The notes below the pieces were generated by a model. The model was given only the letters and a program-made list of their open reading frames with translations, had not been told where the DNA came from and made no database searches. A stretch of 64,000 nt of DNA from Nocardioides jishulii (GTDB lineage: Bacteria > Actinomycetota > Actinomycetes > Propionibacteriales > Nocardioidaceae): assembly GCF_006007965.1 (NCBI RefSeq), contig NZ_CP040748.1, positions 2,914,001 through 2,978,000 of the forward strand. Direction: 5' to 3'. How positions within the stretch are numbered: position 1 is the stretch's first letter; each line of letters begins with the position of its first letter. Both the position numbers and the translations under genes were made by a program. Of the stretch, positions 54,449 through 62,813 are shown one piece after another.

Positions 54449-55114
54449 TCAGGGCTGGCGGGTCAGACGTCCGTCAACCATCTCGTAGACCGAGTCGCAG
54501 TGCGACAGCACGTCCCGGTCGTGGGTCACCATCACGGTGGCGACACCCTGCTCGCGGGTCTCCCGGGCGAGCAGCGAGACGACCTCCTGGGAACGCTGAC
54601 GGTCGAGTGCGGCCGTCGGCTCGTCGACGAGCAGCACCTTCGGGCGCACCATCAGGGCCCGGGCGATGCCGACGCGCTGACGCTCGCCACCGGAGAGCTC
54701 GTGGGGGCGACGGTCGGCCTTGTGCGCGATGCCGACCTCGTCCAGCAGCGCGTGCGGGTCACGGGTGTCGGCGAACTTGCCGAACGTCGTGGGCAGGCGC
54801 AGCTGGTCGACGGCGGTCAGGGCCGGCACCAGGTTGGACGTCTGGAACACGAAGCCGATCTTCTCGCGGCGGATCCGCGACAGCTCCTTGGCCGAGCGGC
54901 CGACGAGCTCCTCGTCGCCGATCTGCACCTGGCCCGAGTCAGGGGTGCTCAGTCCGCCGGCCACGGCCAGCGAGGACTTGCCCGAGCCCGAGGGGCCGAC
55001 GACCGCGACGAACTCGCCGGGGGCGACCTCGAGGCTGACGTGGTCGAGTGCGGTGACGATCTCGTCGCCGTCACCCAGGGTGAGGCTGACGTCGGTGATC
55101 TTGAGGCCGTTCAT
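54449..55114 (-). CDS. ABC transporter ATP-binding protein (MacB/LolD type)
   Basis: A 221-residue ATPase: [18 protein letters not shown] (Walker A), VFQTSNLVPALTAV (Q-loop), LSGGERQRVGIARALM (signature), VLLVDEPTAALDRQRS (Walker B), VTHDRDVLSHCD. The start overlaps the permease stop by 4 nt. Works with the FtsX-like permease to export an unknown substrate. Confidence 0.94.
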   Translation of the reverse strand: MNGLKITDVSLTLGDGDEIVTALDHVSLEVAPGEFVAVVGPSGSGKSSLAVAGGLSTPDSGQVQIGDEELVGRSAKELSRIRREKIGFVFQTSNLVPALTAVDQLRLPTTFGKFADTRDPHALLDEVGIAHKADRRPHELSGGERQRVGIARALMVRPKVLLVDEPTAALDRQRSQEVVSLLARETREQGVATVMVTHDRDVLSHCDSVYEMVDGRLTRQP

Positions 55115-56244
55115 CGGCTGGCTCCCAACGCGGTGAGGGGGTCGACTCGGGTGATGCGGACGATGGCGATGGCGGCACCCACGAGGCCCAGGACGATCAG
55201 CAGGACCGAGGCCAGGGCGATCGGGCCGACCTGCAGGGCGAACGGCATGGCCGTGGTCTGCAGCCCGGCACCAGCACCGACGCCGATCAGGACGCCGAGG
55301 CCGACCGAGACGAGGAGGAGGATCAGTGCCTGTCCGAGGCCGTCACGCAGCAGGTAGCCGGTGGAGGCACCCATCGCGCGCATGACGGCGATCTCGTCCT
55401 TGCGGTGGATGGTCAGCACGGTGAAGAACGCACCGGCCACGAGGGCACAGATCGCGTAGAGGAAGACCTGGATCAGCATGAGGGTCGAGGTCTCGGCGGT
55501 GTAGCCGGGCGACGCGCCGTAGGACTCCTTCAGCGTGAGCGAGGAGGTCCCGACCTTCTCGTCACCGGCAGCGAGCTGGTCGGCGGTCGGCTCGTCGTCG
55601 TACTGCACGGCGATGGCGCTGACCTGGTTGTCGCGACCCTGCGGGAGGTCGGCGTCGAGCGAGACGCCGGCCGCGGCTGCCTGCCAGGTCGGCAGCTCGA
55701 CGTAGCCCATGTCGACGTGGCCGAAGGTGTTCTGGCCGTCGAGGAAACCGCTGACGGTCAGCTCGATGTCGGACTGCTCGAGGGTGATGACGTCACCGAT
55801 CTCGATGCCCTGCTCCTCGGCGTCGGCCGAGAGCACGACCGAGTGGGCGTCGACCAGGCCGTCGCCCTGGGCGGCCTCGGGAGCGACGAACGAGTCCTGC
55901 TCGACGCCGATGAGGGCCAGGTCGATCTGGGTGCCCTTCTGGTTGGCACCGTTGACCAGCGCGAGACCGAACGGCGCAGCGTCCTTGACGCCGGGCTGCT
56001 CGGCCCAGGCCTCGGCGTCGTCGACCTCGACGACGCTGCGGGTGAAGGCGGAGTCCTTCTGGATGTCCTTCTCGAAGGCGAAGGAGCTGACGGGGAGGTT
56101 CTGGAGTCCGGAGACTCCGTCCTTGGTCAGGCCTTGGGCGAGGCCGGAGAGCAGCACCATGAGGATGGCGATCAGGACGATCACTGCCCCCATGAGTCCG
56201 AACCGGGCCCGCGCGAAGCGGAGCTCACGAAGAGCGAGGAACAT
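55111..56244 (-). CDS. FtsX-like ABC transporter permease
   Basis: A 377-residue permease in MacB/FtsX arrangement. TM1 (FGLMGAVIVLIAILMVLLSGL) is followed by a large extracytoplasmic domain (about 45-245; GIEIGDVITLEQSDIELTVSG). Three C-terminal TMs follow, around AICALVAGAFFTVLTIHRKD, ALILLLVSVGLGVLIGVGAG and ALASVLLIVLGLVGAAIAIV. Likely mechanotransmission-type export or lipoprotein handling. Confidence 0.92.
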   Translation of the reverse strand: MFLALRELRFARARFGLMGAVIVLIAILMVLLSGLAQGLTKDGVSGLQNLPVSSFAFEKDIQKDSAFTRSVVEVDDAEAWAEQPGVKDAAPFGLALVNGANQKGTQIDLALIGVEQDSFVAPEAAQGDGLVDAHSVVLSADAEEQGIEIGDVITLEQSDIELTVSGFLDGQNTFGHVDMGYVELPTWQAAAAGVSLDADLPQGRDNQVSAIAVQYDDEPTADQLAAGDEKVGTSSLTLKESYGASPGYTAETSTLMLIQVFLYAICALVAGAFFTVLTIHRKDEIAVMRAMGASTGYLLRDGLGQALILLLVSVGLGVLIGVGAGAGLQTTAMPFALQVGPIALASVLLIVLGLVGAAIAIVRITRVDPLTALGASR

Positions 56245-56285
56245 GGGTCCACCTAGATGAGGTTTGACGACACAACGTCGGCAAG

Positions 56286-56308
56286 TTTACGGACAGGGTG
56301 TCGGGAAA
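56286..56308. promoter_or_regulatory. Candidate TetR operator upstream of the ABC permease
   Basis: TTTACGGACA-GGG-TGTCGGGAAA is an imperfect palindrome (8 of 10 pairs) 41 bp upstream of the permease ATG. It overlaps a TAAACT -10-like hexamer on the minus strand. It is also in the 5' region of the divergent 5'-nucleotidase. Confidence 0.5.
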
Positions 56309-56439
56309 CCCAAGGGATGCCCCGCCGGGAGCGCGAATGTGAGCAGGCGCACGCTGGCGCCCCCCCAGGGGTATGGACAGTGGCCGCCAGCCGGGTGAGG
56401 ATGCCCGGACGAGCGACACGCCCCTTCTCGAGGAGACAC

Positions 56440-58188
56440 ATGTCCAGGCGCACCCGCATCGGAGCCATGGCCGCCACCCTGGCCGCCTCCGCCCTACTCG
56501 TCAGCAGTCTCGGTCAGGCATCGACCGCCACACCGGGCCACCACAAGCCCTCCCACCACCGTACCGTCGGAGTCCAGGTCCTCTCCTTCAACGACTACCA
56601 CGGTCAGATCGAGGCGCCGGCCGGCAGCAGCGCCATCCTCGGCGAGGCCGACGACCCCAGCAACACCGTCGTCGGTGGCGGCGAATACCTCGCCACCCAC
56701 CTCAAGAAGCTGCGCAAGGGCGTGCGCCACTCCACGACCGTCGCGGCCGGCGACCTGATCGGCGGCTCCCCCTTCCTGTCCGGCCTCTTCCACGACGAGC
56801 CGGCGGTCGAGTCGCTCAACGCGATGGACCTCGACATCTCCTCGGTCGGCAACCACGAGTTCGACGAGGGCGTCACCGAGCTGCTGCGCATGCAGAACGG
56901 CGGCTGCCACCCGGTCGACGGCTGCTACACCGACAAGCGCTTCCGCGGCGCCGACCACCAGTGGCTCGCCGCCAACGTGGAGTACAAGCCGGGCACCCGC
57001 AAGGCCGGGCGCACCGTGCTCCCGCCCTACGAGATCAAGCGCTACCAGGGCATCAAGGTGGCCTACATCGGCATGACGCTGGAGGGCACCCCTGAGATCG
57101 TCGCCCAGGCGGGCATCCGTGACGTCCGCTTCCTCGACGAGGCCCGGACCGCCAACCAGCTGGTGCGCCAGCTCAAGCGCAAGGGTGTCGAGGCCTTCGT
57201 GGTGCTGCTGCACGAGGGCGGCTTCGCCCCCGGCACGTACGACGAGTGCGGCGGCCTCTCCGACCCGATCAAGACGATCAACGACAACCTCGACCCCGAG
57301 GTCGACCTGCTCGTCACCGGGCACACCCACTCCCCGTACGTCTGCCCGCTGCCCGACGCCCGCGGCAACACCCGCTACGTCACGAGCGCCTCGTCGCAGG
57401 GGCGCGTCGTCAACGAGACGTGGCTGCAGCTCGACCCGCGTACGCGTGACGTGGTGCGCGACAAGGTCACCTCGACCAACCACCTGGTGACCCGCGACGT
57501 GCCCGCCGACACCAGGCAGAGCGCGATCATCGCCAAGTGGAGCGCGCTGGCCGCCCCGATCTCCAACCGCGTCGTGGGCACCATCTCCGGCGACATCACC
57601 CGGGCCGCCGACCGGCAGACCGAGTCCGGCCTGGGCAACCTCATCGCCGACGCCCAGCTCGCAGCCACCTCCGCCCCGGCGGACGGTGGCTCGGTGGCCG
57701 CCTTCATGAACCCCGGTGGCGTGCGTGCCGACCTGACCTACAGCCAGGTCAGCGGCGGGGAGGGCCCCGGCGAGGTGACCTACGGCGAGGCCTTCGCGGT
57801 GCAACCCTTCGGCAACCTCGTGGTGACCATGGACCTCACCGGTGACGCCATCGAACGGCTGCTCGAGCAGCAGTTCGCCGGAGACACCAAGCGGTTCCAC
57901 CTCGGAGTCTCCGAGGGCTTCACCTACACCTACGACATGTCGCGACCGGCCGGGGACAAGATCGACCCGGCGACGATCGCGATCAACGGGGTCACGCTCG
58001 ACCCGAGCGCGACCTACCGGATCACGACCAACAACTTCCTCGCCGACGGCGGGGACGGGTTCACGGTCTTCACCGAGGGCACCAACCGTGCCGGAGGCGG
58101 CGACGACCTCGCCGCCCTGGTCGACTACATGGCAGCGCGCCCCCAGCTGGCACCGGCTCCCACGGACCGGGTGACCGAGCTGCCCTGA
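56440..58188 (+). CDS. Secreted bifunctional metallophosphatase/5'-nucleotidase
   Basis: A 582-residue exported enzyme. The signal peptide (RRTRIGAMAATLAASALLVS) ends near AS/TA at about 28. The metallophosphatase domain has LSFNDYHGQIEAP, VAAGDLIGGSPFLSG, SVGNHEFDEGVTEL and LLVTGHTHSPYV. The C-terminal 5'-nucleotidase domain has FMNPGGVRADLTY and NNFLADGGDGFTVF. It releases phosphate and nucleosides outside the cell. ATG 56440 follows AGGAG; the frame extends further upstream without a better start. Confidence 0.94.
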   Translation: MSRRTRIGAMAATLAASALLVSSLGQASTATPGHHKPSHHRTVGVQVLSFNDYHGQIEAPAGSSAILGEADDPSNTVVGGGEYLATHLKKLRKGVRHSTTVAAGDLIGGSPFLSGLFHDEPAVESLNAMDLDISSVGNHEFDEGVTELLRMQNGGCHPVDGCYTDKRFRGADHQWLAANVEYKPGTRKAGRTVLPPYEIKRYQGIKVAYIGMTLEGTPEIVAQAGIRDVRFLDEARTANQLVRQLKRKGVEAFVVLLHEGGFAPGTYDECGGLSDPIKTINDNLDPEVDLLVTGHTHSPYVCPLPDARGNTRYVTSASSQGRVVNETWLQLDPRTRDVVRDKVTSTNHLVTRDVPADTRQSAIIAKWSALAAPISNRVVGTISGDITRAADRQTESGLGNLIADAQLAATSAPADGGSVAAFMNPGGVRADLTYSQVSGGEGPGEVTYGEAFAVQPFGNLVVTMDLTGDAIERLLEQQFAGDTKRFHLGVSEGFTYTYDMSRPAGDKIDPATIAINGVTLDPSATYRITTNNFLADGGDGFTVFTEGTNRAGGGDDLAALVDYMAARPQLAPAPTDRVTELP

Positions 58189-58359
58189 CGCCCCTTCGGC
58201 GGTCAGCCGACACGACCGGGTCGCTCCCACGAGCGGCCCGGTCGTGCTGCTTCGGGAGAGTGGCGCCGGGCTGTGGAGTGACGTGAGAGAATGAGGGTGC
58301 CGTTCTGCTCGTCATGAGCGGCGCCGCACGCCGATCCGCATCAAACGAAGAGTGTGAGC

Positions 58360-58890
58360 ATGGAGTTCTCCCAGGGCCAGACGGTCATCCACCCCCACCA
58401 CGGTCCCGCGACCGTGGCCAAGGTGTTCAGCCGTACCTTCAAGGGGAAGGAGAGGCAGTACCTGGAACTGAAGGTTCACAGCAGCGACCTGTCGATCAAC
58501 CTTCCCATCGACCAGGCCGACGAGGTCGGCGTCCGGGCCGTCTTCGCCCAGGACGAGACCAACGACCTGCTCGACGTGCTTCGTGCTCCCACCGGCGCCC
58601 AGGAGCAGAACTGGTCGCGCCGGATGAAGGCCAACTCCGAGCGCCTCAAGCTCGGCGACCTCCCGACCACGGCCAGCGTCGTGCGTGACCTGATCCGTCG
58701 TCAGGAGGAGCACGGACTCTCTCCCAACGAGCGCGAGATGCTGAAGGCCTCGAGCCGCCTCGTGCTCGCCGAGTTGGCGCTGTCGCTCTCGATCGAGGAG
58801 AGCGCGGCCGAGGAGCTGCTCCGCGCCACGGTCCTCGGCGAGGAGACCGCCCTCGGCGACGAGGTCGCGGCCCAGCCTGCCGACGCCTGA
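58360..58890 (+). CDS. CarD-family transcriptional regulator
   Basis: A 176-residue RNA-polymerase-binding protein. The N-terminal Tudor-like RNAP-interacting domain is GQTVIHPHHGPATVAKVF through VPI-like strands (1-55). The C-terminal helical DNA-binding domain has QNWSRRMKANSERL with Trp85, equivalent to the minor-groove wedge residue of mycobacterial CarD, then VVRDLIRRQEEHGLSPNER. The HPHHGPATV form differs from the essential CarD (YPHHGAA) and suggests a paralogue. ispD/ispF, the usual neighbours of carD, are absent. ATG 58360 or GTG 58354. Confidence 0.9.
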   Translation: MEFSQGQTVIHPHHGPATVAKVFSRTFKGKERQYLELKVHSSDLSINLPIDQADEVGVRAVFAQDETNDLLDVLRAPTGAQEQNWSRRMKANSERLKLGDLPTTASVVRDLIRRQEEHGLSPNEREMLKASSRLVLAELALSLSIEESAAEELLRATVLGEETALGDEVAAQPADA

Positions 58891-58967
58891 GCGTTCCAGC
58901 GCCTGAGCGTTCCAGCGCCGAGCCTGCCCCGCGTGTGCGGGCGGGCTCGGCGTTTGCGTGCCCGGGG

Positions 58968-59711
58968 TCAGTGCTCCCGCAGGAGCGTCCCTGAGCCCTC
59001 GACCCGGTCGTCGATGCCGTGCTCGCGCAACGCGTGCCACAGGGTGGCGGCGTTGATGGCCACGACCGGCTTGCCCAGCTCGGCCTCGAAGGTCTCGGCG
59101 TGCCGGACGAAGGAGAGGTTCGTGCCGACCTGCACGATCGCCTCCACGTCTGGGCCGTCGATCTCGGCCACGACCTCGCGCAGCCGGTCCTCCTCCACGC
59201 GGGCGATGTCCATCGCCGTGGGGCAGCGCAGGCCCGTGATGGCAGCCACGTCGAAGCCGGCCTGGGTGAAGAACCGTCCGACTTCACGGTCGGCCACGGG
59301 CTGGTAGGGCGAGAAGACGGCGACACGGCGTACGCCCAGCACCTGGAGCGCGGCGCGGCAGGCGCTCGCGCCCGTGGTGACCGGCAGGCCGGTGCGCTCG
59401 GTGATCCGCCGCTCGAACGCCGCGTTGCCCTCCACCCCGCCCCAGAAGGTCTCGGCCGACATGCCCATCACCATGCGCTCGGGCTCAGCGGTGAGGACAT
59501 CGCGCACGGCGTCGTCCATGGAGGCGCGGATCTGGGTGAGCAGGGCCTCGAAGCCCGCGTCGCCATCGATCGTCGGGTCGGGGATGTACATCGAGCCGGC
59601 CCGGAAGGCGACGCCCTCCACCCCGGCCTTCCAGTAGTCGTGCTCGACGACGGTGTTGGTGGAGGGGACGATGACGCCGAAGACCGCGCGCGGGCCGACG
59701 ACGTTGGTCAT
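58968..59711 (-). CDS. Maleate isomerase/arylmalonate decarboxylase-like (Asp/Glu racemase superfamily)
   Basis: A 247-residue protein with family elements FGVIVPSTNTVVEHDYW, GFEALLTQIRASMDDAV and RRVAVFSPYQPVADREVGRF. The two positions normally holding catalytic Cys appear changed: the first region reads VMGMSAETFWGG and the second VQVGTNLSFVRHAE, with Ser and Gly where Cys is expected. The activity may therefore differ (decarboxylase-like, or binding only). Its ATG overlaps the stop of the TetR gene (ATGA), so they form one operon. Confidence 0.75.
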   Translation of the reverse strand: MTNVVGPRAVFGVIVPSTNTVVEHDYWKAGVEGVAFRAGSMYIPDPTIDGDAGFEALLTQIRASMDDAVRDVLTAEPERMVMGMSAETFWGGVEGNAAFERRITERTGLPVTTGASACRAALQVLGVRRVAVFSPYQPVADREVGRFFTQAGFDVAAITGLRCPTAMDIARVEEDRLREVVAEIDGPDVEAIVQVGTNLSFVRHAETFEAELGKPVVAINAATLWHALREHGIDDRVEGSGTLLREH

Positions 59712-60265
59712 GCCGCGTCCTGGGGGAAGTAGAGGTCGACCGCCCGGTGGGCGCGTTCACGGCTCGCGGGACGGTCGAGGAGCAGGGCGTCGACCAGCAG
59801 GGGCGCCACGATCGCGTTGACCGCGTCGTCGGCGCGCTCCCCCGTCACTCCGTCGCTGGCCAGGACCGCGCGGAAGGGAGCCACCAGGTCGTCGACGTAG
59901 CGCTGGCGCAGCGGACCCGCCGCGTCGTCGCTGGCAGCCATGGTGACCAGCGCCTGGAGGAAGGCGGCCACCGGTCGGTCACGCAGGCGGTCACAGAGCA
60001 GGTCGACCTCGGCGTGCAGGTCGGCGACCGGGTCGCCGGAGAGCACCCGCTGCACCGGCGGCGCCACGTCGATGAGGGCGGCCAGCACGTCGGTGGGCGT
60101 GGCCCAGTGCCGGTAGATGGTCGAACGGGAGACTCCGGTGGCCTGGTGCAGGCGCAATGGGGTCAGTGCGGCGCCCCCCTCGGTGAGGAGGACCTCCAGC
60201 GCCGCAGTCAACACGGTGGAGACGGTGTCCGCTGCTGGCCCCGCGGGGCGACCGATCTTGCTCAC
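59708..60265 (-). CDS. TetR-family regulator
   Basis: A 185-residue regulator from GTG 60265: TVLTAALEVLLTEGGAALT, LRLHQATGVSRSTIYRHWAT (HTH). It overlaps the downstream racemase-like gene by 4 nt and is divergent from an NAD(P)-binding protein gene; it may control either. A GTACA-N15-TGTAC dyad lies just upstream. Confidence 0.88.
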   Translation of the reverse strand: MSKIGRPAGPAADTVSTVLTAALEVLLTEGGAALTPLRLHQATGVSRSTIYRHWATPTDVLAALIDVAPPVQRVLSGDPVADLHAEVDLLCDRLRDRPVAAFLQALVTMAASDDAAGPLRQRYVDDLVAPFRAVLASDGVTGERADDAVNAIVAPLLVDALLLDRPASRERAHRAVDLYFPQDAA

Positions 60266-60276
60266 GAGGGTTGACG

Positions 60277-60301
60277 GTACAGCGTGCACCGCACCATGTA
60301 C
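60277..60301. promoter_or_regulatory. Candidate operator between TetR and NAD(P)-binding genes
   Basis: GTACA (60277-60281) and TGTAC (60297-60301) form a dyad 12 bp upstream of the TetR start and 88 bp upstream of the divergent gene. Short arms, so tentative. Confidence 0.3.
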
Positions 60302-60388
60302 TACCTCCGCGGGGTGAGTCGGGCATCGAATCGCCCTCGGACGGGTAGGGGTCACCCGGACGAACCCCCACCCTCACGAGGAGGACGC

Positions 60389-61045
60389 ATGTCCAAGGTC
60401 ATCATCATCGGCGGGCACGGCAAGGTCGCTCTGCGCCTGGCCCCGCAGCTGGTCGAGCGCGGCGACGAGGTCACCAGCGTCTTCCGCAACCCCGACCACG
60501 AGGCGGAGGTCGCCGCCACCGGCGCCCAGCCCGTGGTGGGCGACGTCGAGACGATGAGCACCGAGGCCCTGACCGAGCTCGTACGCGGCCACGACGCTGT
60601 CGTGTGGTCCGCCGGAGCCGGCGGGGGCGACCCGAAGCGCACGTACGCCGTCGACCGCGACGCCGCGATCCGCAGCATGGACGCCGCCAGGGCCGCCGGG
60701 GTGGAGCGTTACGCGATGGTCTCCTTCCTGGGCGCCTCCCGGGAGAACCTCCCTCCGAAGGACGACTCCTTCTACCCCTACGCCGACGCGAAGGTGGCGG
60801 CCGACGAGCACCTGCGCGACAGCGGGCTGGCCTGGACGATCCTGCAGCCCGGCGCCCTGACGCTCGACGAGCCGACCGGGAAGATCGACCGTCTCGACGC
60901 CGTGCCCGAGGACGGGCACACCTCCGTGAGCCGCGGCGACGTGGCGGCGGTCGTGGCGGCGGTGCTGGCGGACCCGGCCACCGTGGGGCGGTCGATCGCG
61001 TTCCGCAACGGCAGCACACCGATCGGCGACGCCGTCCAGGGCTGA
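60389..61045 (+). CDS. NAD(P)H-binding protein (atypical SDR)
   Basis: A 218-residue Rossmann protein: VIIIGGHGKVALRLAPQLVE (GxxGxxA type), SVFRNPDHEAEV, VVWSAGAGGGDPKRTYAVDR, ERYAMVSFLGASRE, DSGLAWTILQPGALT. Resembles NAD(P)-binding epimerase or sugar-nucleotide dehydrogenase-like stress proteins (YhfK group). ATG 60389 has GAGGAGG at good spacing. Confidence 0.9.
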   Translation: MSKVIIIGGHGKVALRLAPQLVERGDEVTSVFRNPDHEAEVAATGAQPVVGDVETMSTEALTELVRGHDAVVWSAGAGGGDPKRTYAVDRDAAIRSMDAARAAGVERYAMVSFLGASRENLPPKDDSFYPYADAKVAADEHLRDSGLAWTILQPGALTLDEPTGKIDRLDAVPEDGHTSVSRGDVAAVVAAVLADPATVGRSIAFRNGSTPIGDAVQG

Positions 61046-61059
61046 GAGGCACCGCAACG

Positions 61060-61099
61060 CACAGGATCCGGTCCGTCGAGTGACGGACCGGATCCTGTG
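61060..61099. terminator. 18-bp perfect bidirectional terminator
   Basis: CACAGGATCCGGTCCGTC and its exact complement close a GAGT loop. It lies 14 bp past the NAD(P)-binding gene and 2 bp past the encoded CCA end of the tRNA on the other strand, so it can serve both. Confidence 0.85.
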
Positions 61100-61101
61100 A
61101 G

Positions 61102-61177
61102 TGGTGGAGCTTAGGGGATTCGAACCCCTGACCTTCTCATTGCGAACGAGACGCGCTACCAGCTGCGCCAAAGCCCC
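61102..61177 (-). tRNA. tRNA-Ala (anticodon CGC)
   Basis: On the minus strand a complete cloverleaf can be read. Acceptor GGGGCTT pairs with AAGCTCC and includes the G3-U70 wobble that identifies alanine tRNAs. D arm GCGC/GCGC; anticodon stem TCTCG/TGAGA with loop TTCGCAA, anticodon CGC reading GCG. T arm AGGGG-TTCGAAT-CCCCT. Discriminator A and CCA are encoded. It lies between a terminator and sepX. Confidence 0.95.
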
Positions 61178-61268
61178 GTGAGCCGTGAGGCCCACGCACC
61201 CGAAGATGCGTCAGAAAACATAGCATCCCACGCCCCGACCCAACCAATCAGGTGGCTCGGTCGGTGGG

Positions 61269-62081
61269 TCAGTGACCGACGGCGCGGCGGTGAGCCGCTT
61301 CTTCGGCCGCCTGCGCCTCGGCCTTCTTGATCTCCTGCGCGGTGCGGGCCAGGGCCGACTCCGACTCGGAGTGGCCCGAGGTCCAGACTCCGGTCGACTC
61401 CAGGTCGATGGTCTGCACGGTGCGCCGCGCGACGGCGGGCTTCGTGACGTAGGTCGGCAGGGTCACGGGAACCATGTCCCAGCGTGACGGGTCGTCGGGG
61501 TCCAGGTCGGCCTCGACGGCAGGCATGGAGACCGAGGAGTCGGAGAGCTCCGCGGTGACGACGGGGTGGGCCGCGGTCGGCTCGTCGGCCTCGGCCGGCG
61601 GGGCGACCGGAGCACGGCGTACGACCGGGGCTGCGCGCCGCTCGGACTTCACCATGAGGCGGCAGGCCACCAGCCAGGCGACCAGGAGCGTGGCCGGGGC
61701 GGTGACCGCCCACCAGGTGACGACGTCGGCGGCGGCCAGGGCCAGGACGACGACCAGGCCGAGCAGGATCACCGAGAGGACGTTGCGCCGACGACGGGCC
61801 GCGCGGTTGGCAGCAGCGCGCCGAGCAGCGACGGAGGCGACGACCGGGGCCGGCCCCTTGGTCTCGATCACGGGACGGGAGGGAGCACGACCGGGCTGGA
61901 TCACCAGGCGGGCGTCGCGGGACGAGGTGGGCTCGCGCCGAGCCAGCACCCGCATCCGGTGGGAGAAGCGCTCCACCGAGCGGCTGCGTTGCACCGAGTC
62001 ATGGTGCTGGAGCGCCTTGGGCAACAGATACACGGCCCACGCCACGGCGAGGGCGACGAAGATCAGTGCGCTGGGGTCCAC
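61269..62081 (-). CDS. sepX: Divisome protein SepX/GlpR (gephyrin-like Glp receptor)
   Basis: A 270-residue actinobacterial membrane protein. TM1 is at about 5-20 (ALIFVALAVAWAVYLLP). A basic region (HRMRVLARREPTSS) precedes two TMs near 100-142 (VLSVILLGLVVVLALAAADV; ATLLVAWLVACRLMV). A disordered acidic C-terminal domain has SRWDMVPVTLPTYVTKP and TVQTIDLESTGVWTSG. GlpR of Corynebacterium binds the MoeA-like Glp at the divisome; SepX works in Streptomyces division. moeA/glp lies nearby in the same direction. The GTG at 62081 lies 8 bp after a TCTAGT hexamer, so it may be leaderless. Confidence 0.82.
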   Translation of the reverse strand: MDPSALIFVALAVAWAVYLLPKALQHHDSVQRSRSVERFSHRMRVLARREPTSSRDARLVIQPGRAPSRPVIETKGPAPVVASVAARRAAANRAARRRRNVLSVILLGLVVVLALAAADVVTWWAVTAPATLLVAWLVACRLMVKSERRAAPVVRRAPVAPPAEADEPTAAHPVVTAELSDSSVSMPAVEADLDPDDPSRWDMVPVTLPTYVTKPAVARRTVQTIDLESTGVWTSGHSESESALARTAQEIKKAEAQAAEEAAHRRAVGH

Positions 62082-62193
62082 GTGACGAGACTAGATTCGC
62101 CGAGGCCGTGTGAAGTGCAACGCGGCAGGTGTGTCGCGCAACTACTGGTGTGACTGTTGTGATTTGTGGTCACCGAGGTCGTGCCGTGCCGCC

Positions 62194-62811
62194 TCACCCG
62201 GCGAAGGGGGGCCCGATCTCCCGCGAGCTCCGCAGCCGGGCGAGCATCCCGTCGGGGACCTCCTCCTTCGTCACCGCGTAGATCCGGTGGTCGCGCCAGT
62301 CGCCGTCGATGTGCAGGTAGCGCGGCGCCAGCCCGACCTCACGCATCTGGAGCTTCTCCACGACTCGCAACGAGTTGGTGTTCTCGGGGCGGATGCAGAT
62401 CTCGATGCGGTGCAGTCCAGCGGTGGTGAAGCAGTGGTCGATCACCAGGGCGACCGAGTGCGGCATCAGGCCGTGGCCCGCCACCGCCTGGTCGATCCAG
62501 TAGCCGACGGAGGCCGACTGGGCAGATCCGCGCACGATGTTGTTGACCGTCACCTGCCCCACCAGCGACCCGCCGACCTCGATCACGAAGGGCATCGTGG
62601 TGCCCAGCTTCGCCGAACGGTGCAGCCGCCTCACGAGCTGGTTGAAGGCCGAGGGCCGGGGTTCGGTGCCGGCCGGGACGGTGGCCTCCCAGCGCTCGAG
62701 CCAGTCGCGGTTGCGGGAACGCGCCTCCATCCACGCCCGACCGTCGCTGCGGGCGATCGGCCGGATCCTGAGCGGACCGTCGACGAGCACGGCAGGCCAT
62801 CCCTGAGCCAT
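62194..62811 (-). CDS. rimJ: GNAT acetyltransferase, RimJ-like
   Basis: A 205-residue acetyltransferase: GPLRIRPIARSDGRAWMEAR, NRDWLERWEATVP, QSASVGYWIDQAVAGHGLMP (acetyl-CoA loop), LHRIEICIRPENTNSLRVVE. This RimJ-type gene commonly lies between mogA and sepX in actinobacteria, probably acting on ribosomal or other protein N-termini. It starts 3 bp past the mogA stop. Confidence 0.9.
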   Translation of the reverse strand: MAQGWPAVLVDGPLRIRPIARSDGRAWMEARSRNRDWLERWEATVPAGTEPRPSAFNQLVRRLHRSAKLGTTMPFVIEVGGSLVGQVTVNNIVRGSAQSASVGYWIDQAVAGHGLMPHSVALVIDHCFTTAGLHRIEICIRPENTNSLRVVEKLQMREVGLAPRYLHIDGDWRDHRIYAVTKEEVPDGMLARLRSSREIGPPFAG

Positions 62812-62813
62812 CC

